DNA of 41,037 nt from an uncultured Prevotellaceae bacterium (lineage in GTDB: Bacteria; Bacteroidota; Bacteroidia; Bacteroidales; Bacteroidaceae): assembly GCA_902799765.1 (NCBI GenBank), contig CADCBZ010000044.1, positions 1 to 41,037 of the forward strand, given 5' to 3'. This document shows, piece by piece, positions 1 through 7,831 of this stretch (position 1 is its first letter; each line of letters begins with the position of its first letter). A program made the translations under genes and the position numbers. The notes beneath the pieces are model-generated. The model was given only the letters and a program-made list of their open reading frames with translations. It ran no database searches and had not been told where the DNA came from.

Positions 1-429
1 ACCAGGGATGAGCGGCTTTCCGATAGGGTCAGCCCAAGGCCCTTCCGGACGGTCGGCTACGGCTACGCCGATTCCGTGAAGGTGCTTGGTGGTGTCCTCG
101 GCAGCTACATACCAATACCACTTGCCGTTGCGCTCGATGGCCTGTGAGGCCCATGCATTGTCACCCTGTTTGGCCCACTTGAAGTTGGCAGTGGTCAATA
201 CAATACCATGATCCGTCCAGTGCTCCATGTCGGTAGTGGAAAACACTTGCCAGTCGGGCATACGGAAATAAGTAGCAGTGTCCAGGTCGTGTCCTGTAAA
301 GACATAAAGACGGTCGCCCGATACCACTGGAGCCGGATCGGGGTTGTACAGACGGTTATTCACGCGCTTTTGTGCTTGCAATGTGATGGCCAACAACAGT
401 GTGATGGCTACGAGAATGGTTCTTTTCAT
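1..429 (-). CDS. Secreted GH43-like glycosidase, N-terminal part (runs off the window edge)
   Basis: Reading leftwards from an ATG at 429 gives 143 codons open to the edge. The first about 20 residues (MKRTILVAITLLLAITLQAQ) are a signal peptide. The mature start carries NPDPAPVVSGDRLYVFTGHD, followed by DWQVFSTTDMEHWTDHG and KWYWYVAAED. This Asp-Pro-Ala-Pro start, a Thr-Gly-His-Asp blade and a Ser-Thr-Thr-Asp strand are typical of five-bladed beta-propeller GH43 enzymes; the DPAP aspartate is the expected catalytic base. The acid and the rest of the propeller lie outside. It starts 33 nt after the epimerase stop, so it is probably the fourth gene of the mannan operon. GH43 enzymes usually act on arabinose or xylose side chains, so the substrate is open. 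A GH130 phosphorylase would have been expected here, but the sequence does not look like one. Confidence 0.8.
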   Translation of the reverse strand, partial: MKRTILVAITLLLAITLQAQKRVNNRLYNPDPAPVVSGDRLYVFTGHDLDTATYFRMPDWQVFSTTDMEHWTDHGIVLTTANFKWAKQGDNAWASQAIERNGKWYWYVAAEDTTKHLHGIGVAVADRPEGPWADPIGKPLIPG

Positions 430-462
430 AATTGTTCCAAATTTTACTTATACAGCTGACCA

Positions 463-1740
463 TCATGAGATCCTTTCCATGATCTCAAGGCACATACGAC
501 CATTATGGTAGGGACATTTCCAAAAACCGGCCTTATCATCAACGGTATTCAGAGAGCCGTCACGATGGCGGCTCCAATACCATTCGCCGTTCTGATAGTC
601 TATCAGGTTCTGTTTGATATATTGCCAACAATGGAGGGCTTTTTCTAGTGCGGCCTCATCATGGAAATACTGGTAGATGTTGTAAAAACCCACCACTGTC
701 TCGGCTTGTACCCACCAGTGCAGATCATCATCCTTAGTGCCAGCCGTCAGATTGGCTTCGTGAATCATCGAACCATCAGCATTCAGTCCTTTTTCTGAGG
801 CTTTCGCCACCATCTGTACGATAGGTTCTACCTTATTTAATATTTCCTGATCACCCAACACCAGTGCTGCCTCATGCATCAGCCATGAACATTCGATATC
901 ATGCCCATAACTCTCCAACTGACCAGCCCCACGCGTCCAGTCCATCTCGAAGAAAAGGTCGAGGTGATGGGTCTCTGGGTTCAGGATCCTGTCGGTAAAG
1001 ATGCTGATGATATTACGGAGTGACGCTTCCACGCTTACAATAGTCTCCACAGGCACACTGATGCCCACAGGGAGCACCGAGCCGATGGCTGGCACATAGT
1101 CGCACGACTCCTGCGAGCGCATCTCCTTGAGACACCTCAATAGGTTGGCATAGGGCTCGATGATATGCAGATGCGTATTCTGCGACTTGGGATAGTTAGC
1201 ATCAAGTTCCGACAGACGCATATCACCAATGGGCTGCCAGTCACGCGTCAGAGCCTCGATATAACCATTATGCTCTCTATCCAACGCGTGCTCTTCTATG
1301 CAGTCATACAAGTCGAGAGCGTACTCCAGAGCCTCTCTATCACCAGTAGCACGGGCATATTCTGACAAGCCATAGATGGCAAAGCCGATGGCATAGAACT
1401 GTTTCTTCGTATCCTTAGGTTGTCCCTTATAGTCGAGACTCCAATACACACCCCCATATTCAGGATCGATGAAATGATCGATGAAATAACGCTTGGCGCG
1501 ATCTGCTATTGCCAGATATTCAGGTTTGCGAAGCACACGATAGGCCGCAGAGAAGGTCCATAGGATACGGGCATTCAGGATGGCACCCTTGTCGGCATCA
1601 GCATGCAGCACATGGCCATTATCGATGCGCCCATAGAAGCCACCCTCCTCATCATCCTGCATACGGTCTATCCAGAAGCGCAGGATGTTGTTCTCCAACA
1701 CCTCAAGCATCTCCTGCTTGAGTGCCACTAACTTTATCAT
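463..1740 (-). CDS. Cellobiose/mannobiose 2-epimerase (AGE family)
   Basis: A 425-residue protein of the N-acylglucosamine 2-epimerase fold, an alpha6/alpha6 barrel, cytoplasmic with no signal peptide. Family marks include GGFYGRIDNGH near the N terminus, ARILWTFSAAYR, the QFYAIGFAIYGLSEYARATGD helix, a GHDIECSW segment and HWWVQAETVVGF, and PYHNGRM near the C terminus; the histidines in the GHD and PYH segments are candidates for the general acid/base pair known in cellobiose epimerases. These enzymes turn the reducing-end sugar of cellobiose or beta-1,4-mannobiose into its C2 epimer, so mannobiose becomes mannosyl-glucose. Its ATG overlaps the symporter stop as ATGA, which implies translational coupling. 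The neighbouring mannanase and symporter make mannobiose the likely substrate. Substrate choice between mannobiose and cellobiose cannot be read from sequence alone. Confidence 0.9.
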   Translation of the reverse strand: MIKLVALKQEMLEVLENNILRFWIDRMQDDEEGGFYGRIDNGHVLHADADKGAILNARILWTFSAAYRVLRKPEYLAIADRAKRYFIDHFIDPEYGGVYWSLDYKGQPKDTKKQFYAIGFAIYGLSEYARATGDREALEYALDLYDCIEEHALDREHNGYIEALTRDWQPIGDMRLSELDANYPKSQNTHLHIIEPYANLLRCLKEMRSQESCDYVPAIGSVLPVGISVPVETIVSVEASLRNIISIFTDRILNPETHHLDLFFEMDWTRGAGQLESYGHDIECSWLMHEAALVLGDQEILNKVEPIVQMVAKASEKGLNADGSMIHEANLTAGTKDDDLHWWVQAETVVGFYNIYQYFHDEAALEKALHCWQYIKQNLIDYQNGEWYWSRHRDGSLNTVDDKAGFWKCPYHNGRMCLEIMERIS

Positions 1741-3077
1741 TTCCTAATAGGATAATAGTAGATAAGAACGATCATGATTCCTGCAATGATAGCAGGGAAG
1801 AGTGAGAACAGCGCCCAGATCATATTATTCACTGACTCAGGATCTGTTATCGTAATGACGGTCTGACCTGTGGTATCCGTACCAGAAACGAAGCCTGCAA
1901 TACCTAACAGCAGTGCCACCAAAGAGCCGGAGATGGCAGTACCAAACTTCTGCGACATCGTACCGCTGGAGAAGATCAGACCTGTCGAAGAGGTGCCGTT
2001 TTTCTCTGTAGCATAGTCAGCCACATCGGCATACATCGACCACAACAGCGGTGAATAGAGACCGATACCAATACTGGTGAGGATAACGACAGCCACCATC
2101 ACCCAGATGCTGGCAGCATCCATGGGAATAAAGAAGAAGGCGACAGAAGTAACCACGCAGATGACGGCAGCCCAGATAAAGGCCATACGCTTAGAACCCA
2201 CCCACTTCGTAAATACAGGTGAGACACCACCGAAGATCATACAGGTGAGTTCGCCGAAGGTCATGAACACCGTATAGTTGATGATCAGTCCACTCACCGT
2301 TACGTCACCATGCAGACAATACTCAAACATATAGCCGGCCACGGCATAGCGGAACCCATTGAAGAAGTTCATGCAGATACCAATCAGCGTGAGATACACC
2401 CAAGGCTTGTTGCGAAACAGATCAGCGAAGGGCTTCAACGAGAACTTCTCGGCACGTACCGGCTTCAGACGTTCTTTCGTCAACAGACCACAGCCCAGCG
2501 TACCAACTGTAGCCACAGCTCCTAAGAGCACACCCACGACGGCATACTGATGCTGGTCACTGCCACCCACCATTTTCTGCAGATAAGGGAACGACAGCAG
2601 GGTGATGAATCCCATGGCATAGGCACCAACCATACGGAATGAGGAGAACTGGTTCTTCTCGTTGTCATCATCAGTCATCACACCAAGCAGTGAACCGTAG
2701 GGCACGTTTACCGCCGTATAGACCACCATCATCAACAGATAGAAGGTATAAGCCCAGATGCGCTTGCCCGTAAGACCGAAGTCTGGCGTATAGAGCAACA
2801 AGGCAAAGATCAAGCCCAACGGCACAGCACCAAAGATCAGCCAAGGACGGTAGGTACCCCAACGCGACTGTGTACGATCCGCCAGTGAACCCATTACAGG
2901 ATCGGTCACCACATCAAACATACGGGCTATCAGCATCAGCGTAGCTGTATCGGCTACCGTCAGTCCGAAGACGTTGGTAAAAAACAACGGGAATGCAATT
3001 GACATCACTTTCCATGTGATACCACCTGCAGCGGCATCACCCAAGGCATAACCTATCTTTTCACTTAACTTGGCCAT
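1737..3077 (-). CDS. GPH-family sugar:cation symporter
   Basis: A 446-residue, very hydrophobic protein with about twelve membrane segments. It opens with KIGYALGDAAAGGITWKV and has the loop after helix 2 reading FDVVTDPVMGSLADRTQSRW, which is the signature of the glycoside-pentoside-hexuronide:cation symporters (MelB/XynP type) of the major facilitator superfamily. It would import a disaccharide with Na+ or H+ across the inner membrane. It lies between the mannanase (2-nt gap) and the epimerase (4-nt ATGA overlap), so mannobiose or another short manno-oligosaccharide is the likely cargo. This is the gene order of the characterised Bacteroides fragilis mannan cluster, minus the phosphorylase gene there found next to the mannanase. 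The ATG at 3077 directly follows the upstream stop and no better start is seen. Confidence 0.92.
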   Translation of the reverse strand: MAKLSEKIGYALGDAAAGGITWKVMSIAFPLFFTNVFGLTVADTATLMLIARMFDVVTDPVMGSLADRTQSRWGTYRPWLIFGAVPLGLIFALLLYTPDFGLTGKRIWAYTFYLLMMVVYTAVNVPYGSLLGVMTDDDNEKNQFSSFRMVGAYAMGFITLLSFPYLQKMVGGSDQHQYAVVGVLLGAVATVGTLGCGLLTKERLKPVRAEKFSLKPFADLFRNKPWVYLTLIGICMNFFNGFRYAVAGYMFEYCLHGDVTVSGLIINYTVFMTFGELTCMIFGGVSPVFTKWVGSKRMAFIWAAVICVVTSVAFFFIPMDAASIWVMVAVVILTSIGIGLYSPLLWSMYADVADYATEKNGTSSTGLIFSSGTMSQKFGTAISGSLVALLLGIAGFVSGTDTTGQTVITITDPESVNNMIWALFSLFPAIIAGIMIVLIYYYPIRK

Positions 3078-3079
3078 TT

Positions 3080-4192
3080 TTATTCTATATCTTTAAGGAA
3101 CATTACGTTATTTGCTTCTTTGAATTTCTTATAATCCTCACCACAAGGCGTGTTGGGCACAGGACCGAACCACTCTTTCTCGTAGTTGCGCCATAATAGG
3201 AAGTAACAGATGGGGTATTTGTCCATCTGGGGCTTGAGCACCCGTGAGAACCAAGTGGAATCTGGGATATTCTTAAAGCCACACTCTGTCATTGCCAGCA
3301 GTTTGCCATTATCCTTGGCAAACTGGGTCAGGAAAGTCAGGTCGGCATTCAACTGCTTTACAAAGTCCTCTTCAGTACCCCACTGATAGGCATCCTCACC
3401 TATCAGCGTCACACGATCATTACCAGGATAGCGGGCCATGAAACGCTCTGTAGTCCAGTTGCCATCCAAGTTAGGCGAATAACTCCAAAGCAGATTGTCG
3501 AAACCGCGACCCGTCAGATAATCCTGCAACAGATTCCACAGGCCCTTGAACTCCTCATCGGAACAGAGCTTCTGTCCCCACCAGAACCACGAGCCGTTGT
3601 TCTCGTGCCAAGGACGGAAGATAATGGGAACTAGCTGTCCCTCATCATCCTTCAGCGATTCGAGGAAGTCGCCCACGCGTTGCATCCATGTCTGGAAGAG
3701 TTCGGCATTCTGTCCACCAGGTAACACACTCTTCACAACGGTGGTGTCTCTGATATCCCATGCCGTACCCTCTGGGAACGGCTGTCCGTCGAGTCCGCCG
3801 TGAGGCTTCGTGGAAATTGGGTTACGCGGATGCCAGCTGATGGTGACGATACCACCACGCTTCACATGGGCTAACAACTCATCATGGATACGGGTAAAAG
3901 GCACGCTGTCCAGGTTCTTTACATCAGCCAGTTCGATACCACCCAATTCAAATCCCATCACAGCGGGATAGTCACCTACGGTCAGCTTGACATCGCTCTT
4001 GCCGTCTTCGTAGGCCCAACCTATTCCATAGAACGGATCGTCCTGATGGCCAGCCATATAGCCTTTCTTTTGGAGGGAGTCCATTCGCTCCTCCAACTGC
4101 TGTGCAAGCGTCTGCTTCTGCTCAGCTTTTTGCTGTGTCGTACAGCTCATCATCGCAATAGTGGCGATGGTTATTGTTATTAGTTTATTCAT
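3080..4192 (-). CDS. GH26 endo-beta-1,4-mannanase, lipoprotein
   Basis: A 370-residue enzyme if started at the ATG at 4192. The frame can be extended four codons to a TTG, but that TTG lies inside the -7 promoter element, so the ATG is preferred. The N terminus is a lipoprotein signal ending MMSC, with Cys17 as the lipidated residue, so it is probably surface or periplasm anchored. The (beta/alpha)8 GH26 core shows GIGWAY, TISWHPRNP, then RPWHENNGSWFWWG with acid/base Glu197, GEDAYQW, and LLAMTECG with nucleophile Glu303. It would cut beta-1,4-mannan backbones to mannobiose and short oligosaccharides. It is the first gene of the operon, with symporter and epimerase immediately downstream and a canonical promoter a few bases upstream. 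Activity on mannan rather than on another GH26 substrate is inferred from context and motifs. Confidence 0.92.
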   Translation of the reverse strand: MNKLITITIATIAMMSCTTQQKAEQKQTLAQQLEERMDSLQKKGYMAGHQDDPFYGIGWAYEDGKSDVKLTVGDYPAVMGFELGGIELADVKNLDSVPFTRIHDELLAHVKRGGIVTISWHPRNPISTKPHGGLDGQPFPEGTAWDIRDTTVVKSVLPGGQNAELFQTWMQRVGDFLESLKDDEGQLVPIIFRPWHENNGSWFWWGQKLCSDEEFKGLWNLLQDYLTGRGFDNLLWSYSPNLDGNWTTERFMARYPGNDRVTLIGEDAYQWGTEEDFVKQLNADLTFLTQFAKDNGKLLAMTECGFKNIPDSTWFSRVLKPQMDKYPICYFLLWRNYEKEWFGPVPNTPCGEDYKKFKEANNVMFLKDIE

Positions 4193-4201
4193 AATCGGCT
4201 G

Positions 4202-4233
4202 CAAATATATGAAAAGTTACCGATATAACCAAA
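4202..4233 (-). promoter_or_regulatory. Bacteroidota promoter of the mannan operon
   Basis: On the minus strand a TTG (4230-4232) is followed by a 20-nt spacer and TATATTTG (4202-4209), a full match to the TTTG/TAnnTTTG promoter of the Bacteroidota primary sigma factor. The expected start of transcription is only a few bases before the ATG at 4192, so the message would have almost no leader. Confidence 0.75.
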
Positions 4234-4268
4234 TTTATTGCCCCAATTCGAACACATAACTGGCATTT

Positions 4269-5396
4269 TTACACTAATAAGTGGTACATACCGCCAGCGA
4301 GAGGCTTCACGACGCCCTTCATTTCGAGTTGGAACAGGAGGGCAGTGAGTTGTCCGATAGGCATGGTAGTCTTCACGCTGATGATATTCAGTTGCAGGTC
4401 GTTGGTCTTTTGTAGCAGACGGACAATCTGTTGTTCTGGTTCCGTGAGGTCTGGAAAACAACTCCGTTCGATGCCGTCGGAAAGGGCCTGTTGCAGACGA
4501 GCCTCATCCTGCCAGCCCATCGCCCTCACAAAATCATCGGCACAGGTAATGAGAGCTGCCCCATTATCACGAATCAGATTGTTGCAGCCTTTGGAATATT
4601 CGGCACTCACATGACCAGGGAAGGCAAACACACTCCGACCGTAACTCTGGGCTATCTCTGCCGTAATGAGCCCCCCACCCTTTGCGGCACTTTCAACAAT
4701 GACGGTGGCATCTGCCATACCTGCTACGATACGGTTACGACGCACGAAGTTGGGCTTATCGGCATTTGTCTGCGTCATGAACTCCGTCAGCAAACCTCCA
4801 TGACTGAGCATCTCTGCTGCCGTATCGCGATGACGGTAAGGATAGATCTGATCGAGTCCGTGAGCCAGGACACCCACTGTCGGATAGCCATTGGCCAGTG
4901 CCTCACGATGGGCATGGATATCGACACCATAAGCCAGACCACTGACAACCAATACCTGAGGACAATAACGGTGCAAATCCTCGATGAAATGGCGAATCAG
5001 GTCCTGTCCATAGGTGGTGCAATGACGGGTGCCAACGATACTGACGATCCGCGATTGGTTCAGATCGGCATTACCTTTATAATAAAGGATGATAGGGGCA
5101 TCAGGACATTCCGACAGACGTTGGGGATAGTCCTCATCAGTCAGCGTGAGGGCACGGATACCATTCGCCTGCATATACTGGAGCTCGGCTTCTGCCCGTT
5201 TCATCGGTTCATTCCAGTCTTTCAGGGCTTCCATCAGACGAGGGGAGCAGTCTTGCAGGATGTCTCCAATGTCATGACGATGCTCAAAGATAAGTTGTGC
5301 ACTACCAACAGCCCGATAGAGTTCGAGTGCCGTTGCATAATTGAAGTTGCTGATACGTGTCAGCGCCATGGTGAAAAAGATTTCGTCGTTGTTCAT
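4269..5396 (-). CDS. dprA: DNA-processing protein DprA
   Basis: A 375-residue protein. An in-frame ATG at 5429 exists, but it lies inside the upstream gene; the ATG at 5396, four bases after that gene's TAA stop and preceded by AAAGAAAG, is the better start. The Rossmann-like DprA core is complete: GTRHCTTYGQ, VVSGLAYGVDIHAHREAL, VGVLAHGLDQIYP, and the PNFVRRNRIVAGMADATVIV and ESAAKGGGLITAEIA segments followed by PGH. A C-terminal winged helix follows (from about residue 310). DprA binds incoming single-stranded DNA and loads RecA during natural transformation. It follows the DUF2851 gene as a two-gene unit and stops 76 nt before the mannan operon start. A TfoX-domain gene occurs elsewhere in the window, but no other competence gene is seen. 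Confidence 0.95.
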   Translation of the reverse strand: MNNDEIFFTMALTRISNFNYATALELYRAVGSAQLIFEHRHDIGDILQDCSPRLMEALKDWNEPMKRAEAELQYMQANGIRALTLTDEDYPQRLSECPDAPIILYYKGNADLNQSRIVSIVGTRHCTTYGQDLIRHFIEDLHRYCPQVLVVSGLAYGVDIHAHREALANGYPTVGVLAHGLDQIYPYRHRDTAAEMLSHGGLLTEFMTQTNADKPNFVRRNRIVAGMADATVIVESAAKGGGLITAEIAQSYGRSVFAFPGHVSAEYSKGCNNLIRDNGAALITCADDFVRAMGWQDEARLQQALSDGIERSCFPDLTEPEQQIVRLLQKTNDLQLNIISVKTTMPIGQLTALLFQLEMKGVVKPLAGGMYHLLV

Positions 5397-5400
5397 TGTA

Positions 5401-6696
5401 TTACTTTCTTTTAAGATATTCATAACCAAAGCGACAGCGGAGACAGTCCTTTTTGTCGCAATATTCCCGTTTCAGTTGAATGAGCGCCTGGGAGTCGCCA
5501 GCCGTTTCGACAGGCAAGCCCACCTGTTGCCACATCCGGATGATATGGTTGTTTTCGGCTTTCAGCTGTTCGAGGAAGTCGAAGGCACGATCGCAGAGCA
5601 CCTCTTTGGAACAATGACGCCCATAGGCAAACAACATGGGAATCGCCGTATTAATCATCAGGAGGTTGAGCGAACCATAAGCAAGGTGCTTCTCATTTCT
5701 TGAACTGGTAGAGCCAAACGTGTAATGGGTTTCCCAATAAGGGGTGACATGGGAAGAAAAGAGCGTTCTCAGCTGTTCGATGCTGTCACACTCCACCAAT
5801 TGACTCAAACCCGCTTTCTGTTGATAAAAGAGATTGGCCAACTGCGAGATACGGATATGTGGGAAGTTCTGAGGGCGTAGTCGGAGGAAGCGCCAGAGGT
5901 GAAAATCTATCGGTTTCATCGAGAATTTATGCGCCAGATACAAGTATTCATTACGCAGTTTGGCGAAATAACCCTCGTTGAGTGCATCCTTCTGGTAATA
6001 CTCAGGCACGGCCTCCATCTGAAGCAGACCTGCCTGTCCCATGAAGATGGCTTCTATCTGAAAAAGGTCATCACGATGATGCGCTACTGCGGAAAGAGGG
6101 ATGTTCTGCGCCCACTGCTCGAACACATCGCCATTGATACCAAAGCCGTAGTTACGGGCCAGCGTCACGAAATAGGCATCCTCCCAAGAACCATTACACA
6201 AAGAGACACGCTGTTTGATAGCCTCTGTCTTCTGTTCCAGTCGCTCCGTTTGGAGGGCCGCCATCCAGGCATGTACCATCAGTCGCGACAGATCAGGGAT
6301 TACTTTATAACAGGGCGGATAGCTGTCTGTCTTCTGCAATTCGTCGTAGTGACTCCTCACAGAATCAGGCACGTCGAGCTGCATCTGACGGACAAACTCG
6401 CCATTGGTGTTCATCACCTCCGCATCGAGCACCCCAGCCACATGCAGGATCACATTGTTGTAGGATTGATCTTTGTCGTGACCATGCAGATACCAGTCAC
6501 TCGACTTGTCGTGAATTTCGACATTACCCACCCACAACGTCTGACCGATCTTTATCTTCGCATTAAAAAAGTCAGGCCCTGCGTTGTGGTTGTGCAATCC
6601 TGGGTCGATCACTTCGACGGGGTCACCATCGCTTGTCTTCAGTTCCTTCAGAGGGAACAGTTTGTGCTTAAACACATAATGCAGTAATTGCTCCAT
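5401..6696 (-). CDS. DUF2851 family protein, function unknown
   Basis: A 431-residue protein when started at the ATG at 6696 (MEQLLHYVFKHKLFPLKEL); an ATG 60 nt further upstream is in frame but lies upstream of the expected transcription start, beyond the promoter's -33 element, so it is not used. The sequence matches the Bacteroidota family DUF2851: the N-terminal block VIDPGLHNHNAGPDFFNAKI, then WVGNVEIHDKSSDWYLHGHD, a histidine- and aspartate-rich region that resembles a nuclease-like active site. The C terminus ends in a cysteine cluster, CDKKDCLRCRFGYEYL, possibly metal binding. It carries no signal peptide or membrane segment. It is translated with dprA, whose ATG is four bases after this stop, which hints at a DNA-related role, but that is only inference from position. 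Confidence 0.85.
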   Translation of the reverse strand: MEQLLHYVFKHKLFPLKELKTSDGDPVEVIDPGLHNHNAGPDFFNAKIKIGQTLWVGNVEIHDKSSDWYLHGHDKDQSYNNVILHVAGVLDAEVMNTNGEFVRQMQLDVPDSVRSHYDELQKTDSYPPCYKVIPDLSRLMVHAWMAALQTERLEQKTEAIKQRVSLCNGSWEDAYFVTLARNYGFGINGDVFEQWAQNIPLSAVAHHRDDLFQIEAIFMGQAGLLQMEAVPEYYQKDALNEGYFAKLRNEYLYLAHKFSMKPIDFHLWRFLRLRPQNFPHIRISQLANLFYQQKAGLSQLVECDSIEQLRTLFSSHVTPYWETHYTFGSTSSRNEKHLAYGSLNLLMINTAIPMLFAYGRHCSKEVLCDRAFDFLEQLKAENNHIIRMWQQVGLPVETAGDSQALIQLKREYCDKKDCLRCRFGYEYLKRK

Positions 6697-6725
6697 AGCA
6701 TCAAAATTTAGCGTTAAACTTGATG

Positions 6726-6756
6726 CAAAGGTAATGGTTTTCCCAAAAACAGCCAA
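6726..6756 (-). promoter_or_regulatory. Promoter of the DUF2851-dprA unit
   Basis: Minus strand TTG (6754-6756), exactly 20 nt, then TACCTTTG (6726-6733): a full match to the Bacteroidota consensus. It places the start of transcription about 20-25 nt before the ATG at 6696 and sets that start codon apart from the upstream in-frame ATG. Confidence 0.75.
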
Positions 6757-6775
6757 ATAATTCGTGGATTTTTTT

Positions 6776-6783
6776 TAATTTTG
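6776..6783 (+). promoter_or_regulatory. -7 element of the dusB promoter
   Basis: TAATTTTG ends eight bases before the dusB ATG and fits TAnnTTTG; no clear TTG is found at the usual -33 distance. It lies within about 20 bp of the divergent DUF2851 promoter, so both genes are driven from one short intergenic stretch. The message would be nearly leaderless. Confidence 0.5.
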
Positions 6784-6791
6784 CAGCCGAA

Positions 6792-7739
6792 ATGAAGATA
6801 GGAAACATTGATTTTGGAGATCGCCCCGTGTTTCTGGCACCCATGGAGGATGTGACGGATATCGGCTTCAGACTGTTGTGTAAGCGTTTCGGCGCTGCGA
6901 TGGTCTATACGGAGTTTGTCTCTGCTGAGGCCTTGATCCGCGACGTGAAATCCACTATCTCCAAACTCACTATCAGCGATACAGAGCGTCCTGTGGGTAT
7001 CCAGATCTACGGACGCGATATCGAAGCGATGGTGGAAGCAGCTAAGATTGTGGAACAGGCTGGCCCTGACCTGATCGACCTGAATTTCGGCTGTCCTGTA
7101 AAGAAGGTGGCTGGCAAAGGCGCTGGCGCTGGCATGCTTCAGAATATCCCCAAGATGCTGGAGATTACCCAGAAGGTGGTAGATGCCGTGAAACTGCCTG
7201 TCACCGTGAAGACCCGCCTGGGCTGGAACCACGAGCAACTCATCATCACCTCTTTGGCAGAACAGTTGCAGGACTGCGGCATCCAAGCCCTGACCATTCA
7301 TGGCAGAACTCGCTCACAAATGTACACAGGCAATGCCGACTGGACATTGATTGGCGAAGTGAAGCGCAACCCTCGCATACATATTCCTATAATAGGTAAT
7401 GGTGACATCCATTCGCTCGACGAGGCCGATCAGGCTTTCGACACCTATGGCGTGGATGCCGTGATGATCGGACGCGCCACCTTCGGCTGTCCTTGGATCT
7501 TCAGTCGCGAAAAACTCGATTTCAACGAGAAACTCGACATCCTCGAAGAACTCCTGCGCATCAACGTAGAACGTATCGACGAGAAGCGAGGCATTCTCCA
7601 CACCAGAAGACACCTCGCTGCTACTCCTATCTTCAAGGGCATCCCCGATTTCCGTCAGACCCGCATCGCCATGCTTCGCGCTGAAACCATGTCCGACCTC
7701 CTCACCATCCTCGAAGACATCCGCCAACGGTTAGGGTAA
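6792..7739 (+). CDS. dusB: tRNA-dihydrouridine synthase, DusB-like
   Basis: A 315-residue flavoenzyme that reduces uridine to dihydrouridine in the tRNA D-loop. The FMN-binding TIM barrel shows FLAPMEDVTDIGFR at the start, QIYGRD, then the active-site block DLNFGCPVKKVAGKGAGAGM with catalytic Cys101, VKTRLGW, TIHGRTRSQMYTG, IIGNGDI and MIGRATFGCPWIF for phosphate binding. A short helical tRNA-binding domain follows. Length is normal for the family. It stands alone on the plus strand, divergent from the DUF2851-dprA unit. The paralog type (DusB against other bacterial Dus) is assigned from overall likeness and is less certain than the activity. Confidence 0.93.
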   Translation: MKIGNIDFGDRPVFLAPMEDVTDIGFRLLCKRFGAAMVYTEFVSAEALIRDVKSTISKLTISDTERPVGIQIYGRDIEAMVEAAKIVEQAGPDLIDLNFGCPVKKVAGKGAGAGMLQNIPKMLEITQKVVDAVKLPVTVKTRLGWNHEQLIITSLAEQLQDCGIQALTIHGRTRSQMYTGNADWTLIGEVKRNPRIHIPIIGNGDIHSLDEADQAFDTYGVDAVMIGRATFGCPWIFSREKLDFNEKLDILEELLRINVERIDEKRGILHTRRHLAATPIFKGIPDFRQTRIAMLRAETMSDLLTILEDIRQRLG

Positions 7740-7772
7740 CAATCCATTCGCTAAATTGTTAATTCTGCATAA

Positions 7773-7819
7773 ATTATAACCTCGGTTATTATAACCTTGA
7801 TTATAATTGTTTATCTTTG
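7773..7819 (+). promoter_or_regulatory. Tandem 15-bp repeats with palindromic operator and -7 element
   Basis: Two tandem 15-bp units, ATTATAACCTCGGTT (7773-7787) and ATTATAACCTTGATT (7788-7802), overlap a symmetric site GGTTAT-T-ATAACC (7784-7796). A -7 box TATCTTTG follows at 7812-7819, 12 nt before the ATPase ATG, but no TTG stands at -33; the repeats occupy that place. This looks like the binding site of a dimeric regulator placed over the promoter. Confidence 0.55.
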
Positions 7820-7831
7820 CCCCAAAATTGA

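Noticed and set aside
4431-5414. Long plus-strand frame opposite dprA (327 codons)
   Set aside because: It is the antisense shadow of dprA; its product shows no family motif and dprA is complete.
5899-6687. Plus-strand frame of 262 codons opposite the DUF2851 gene
   Set aside because: Antisense shadow; no start signal or recognisable domain.
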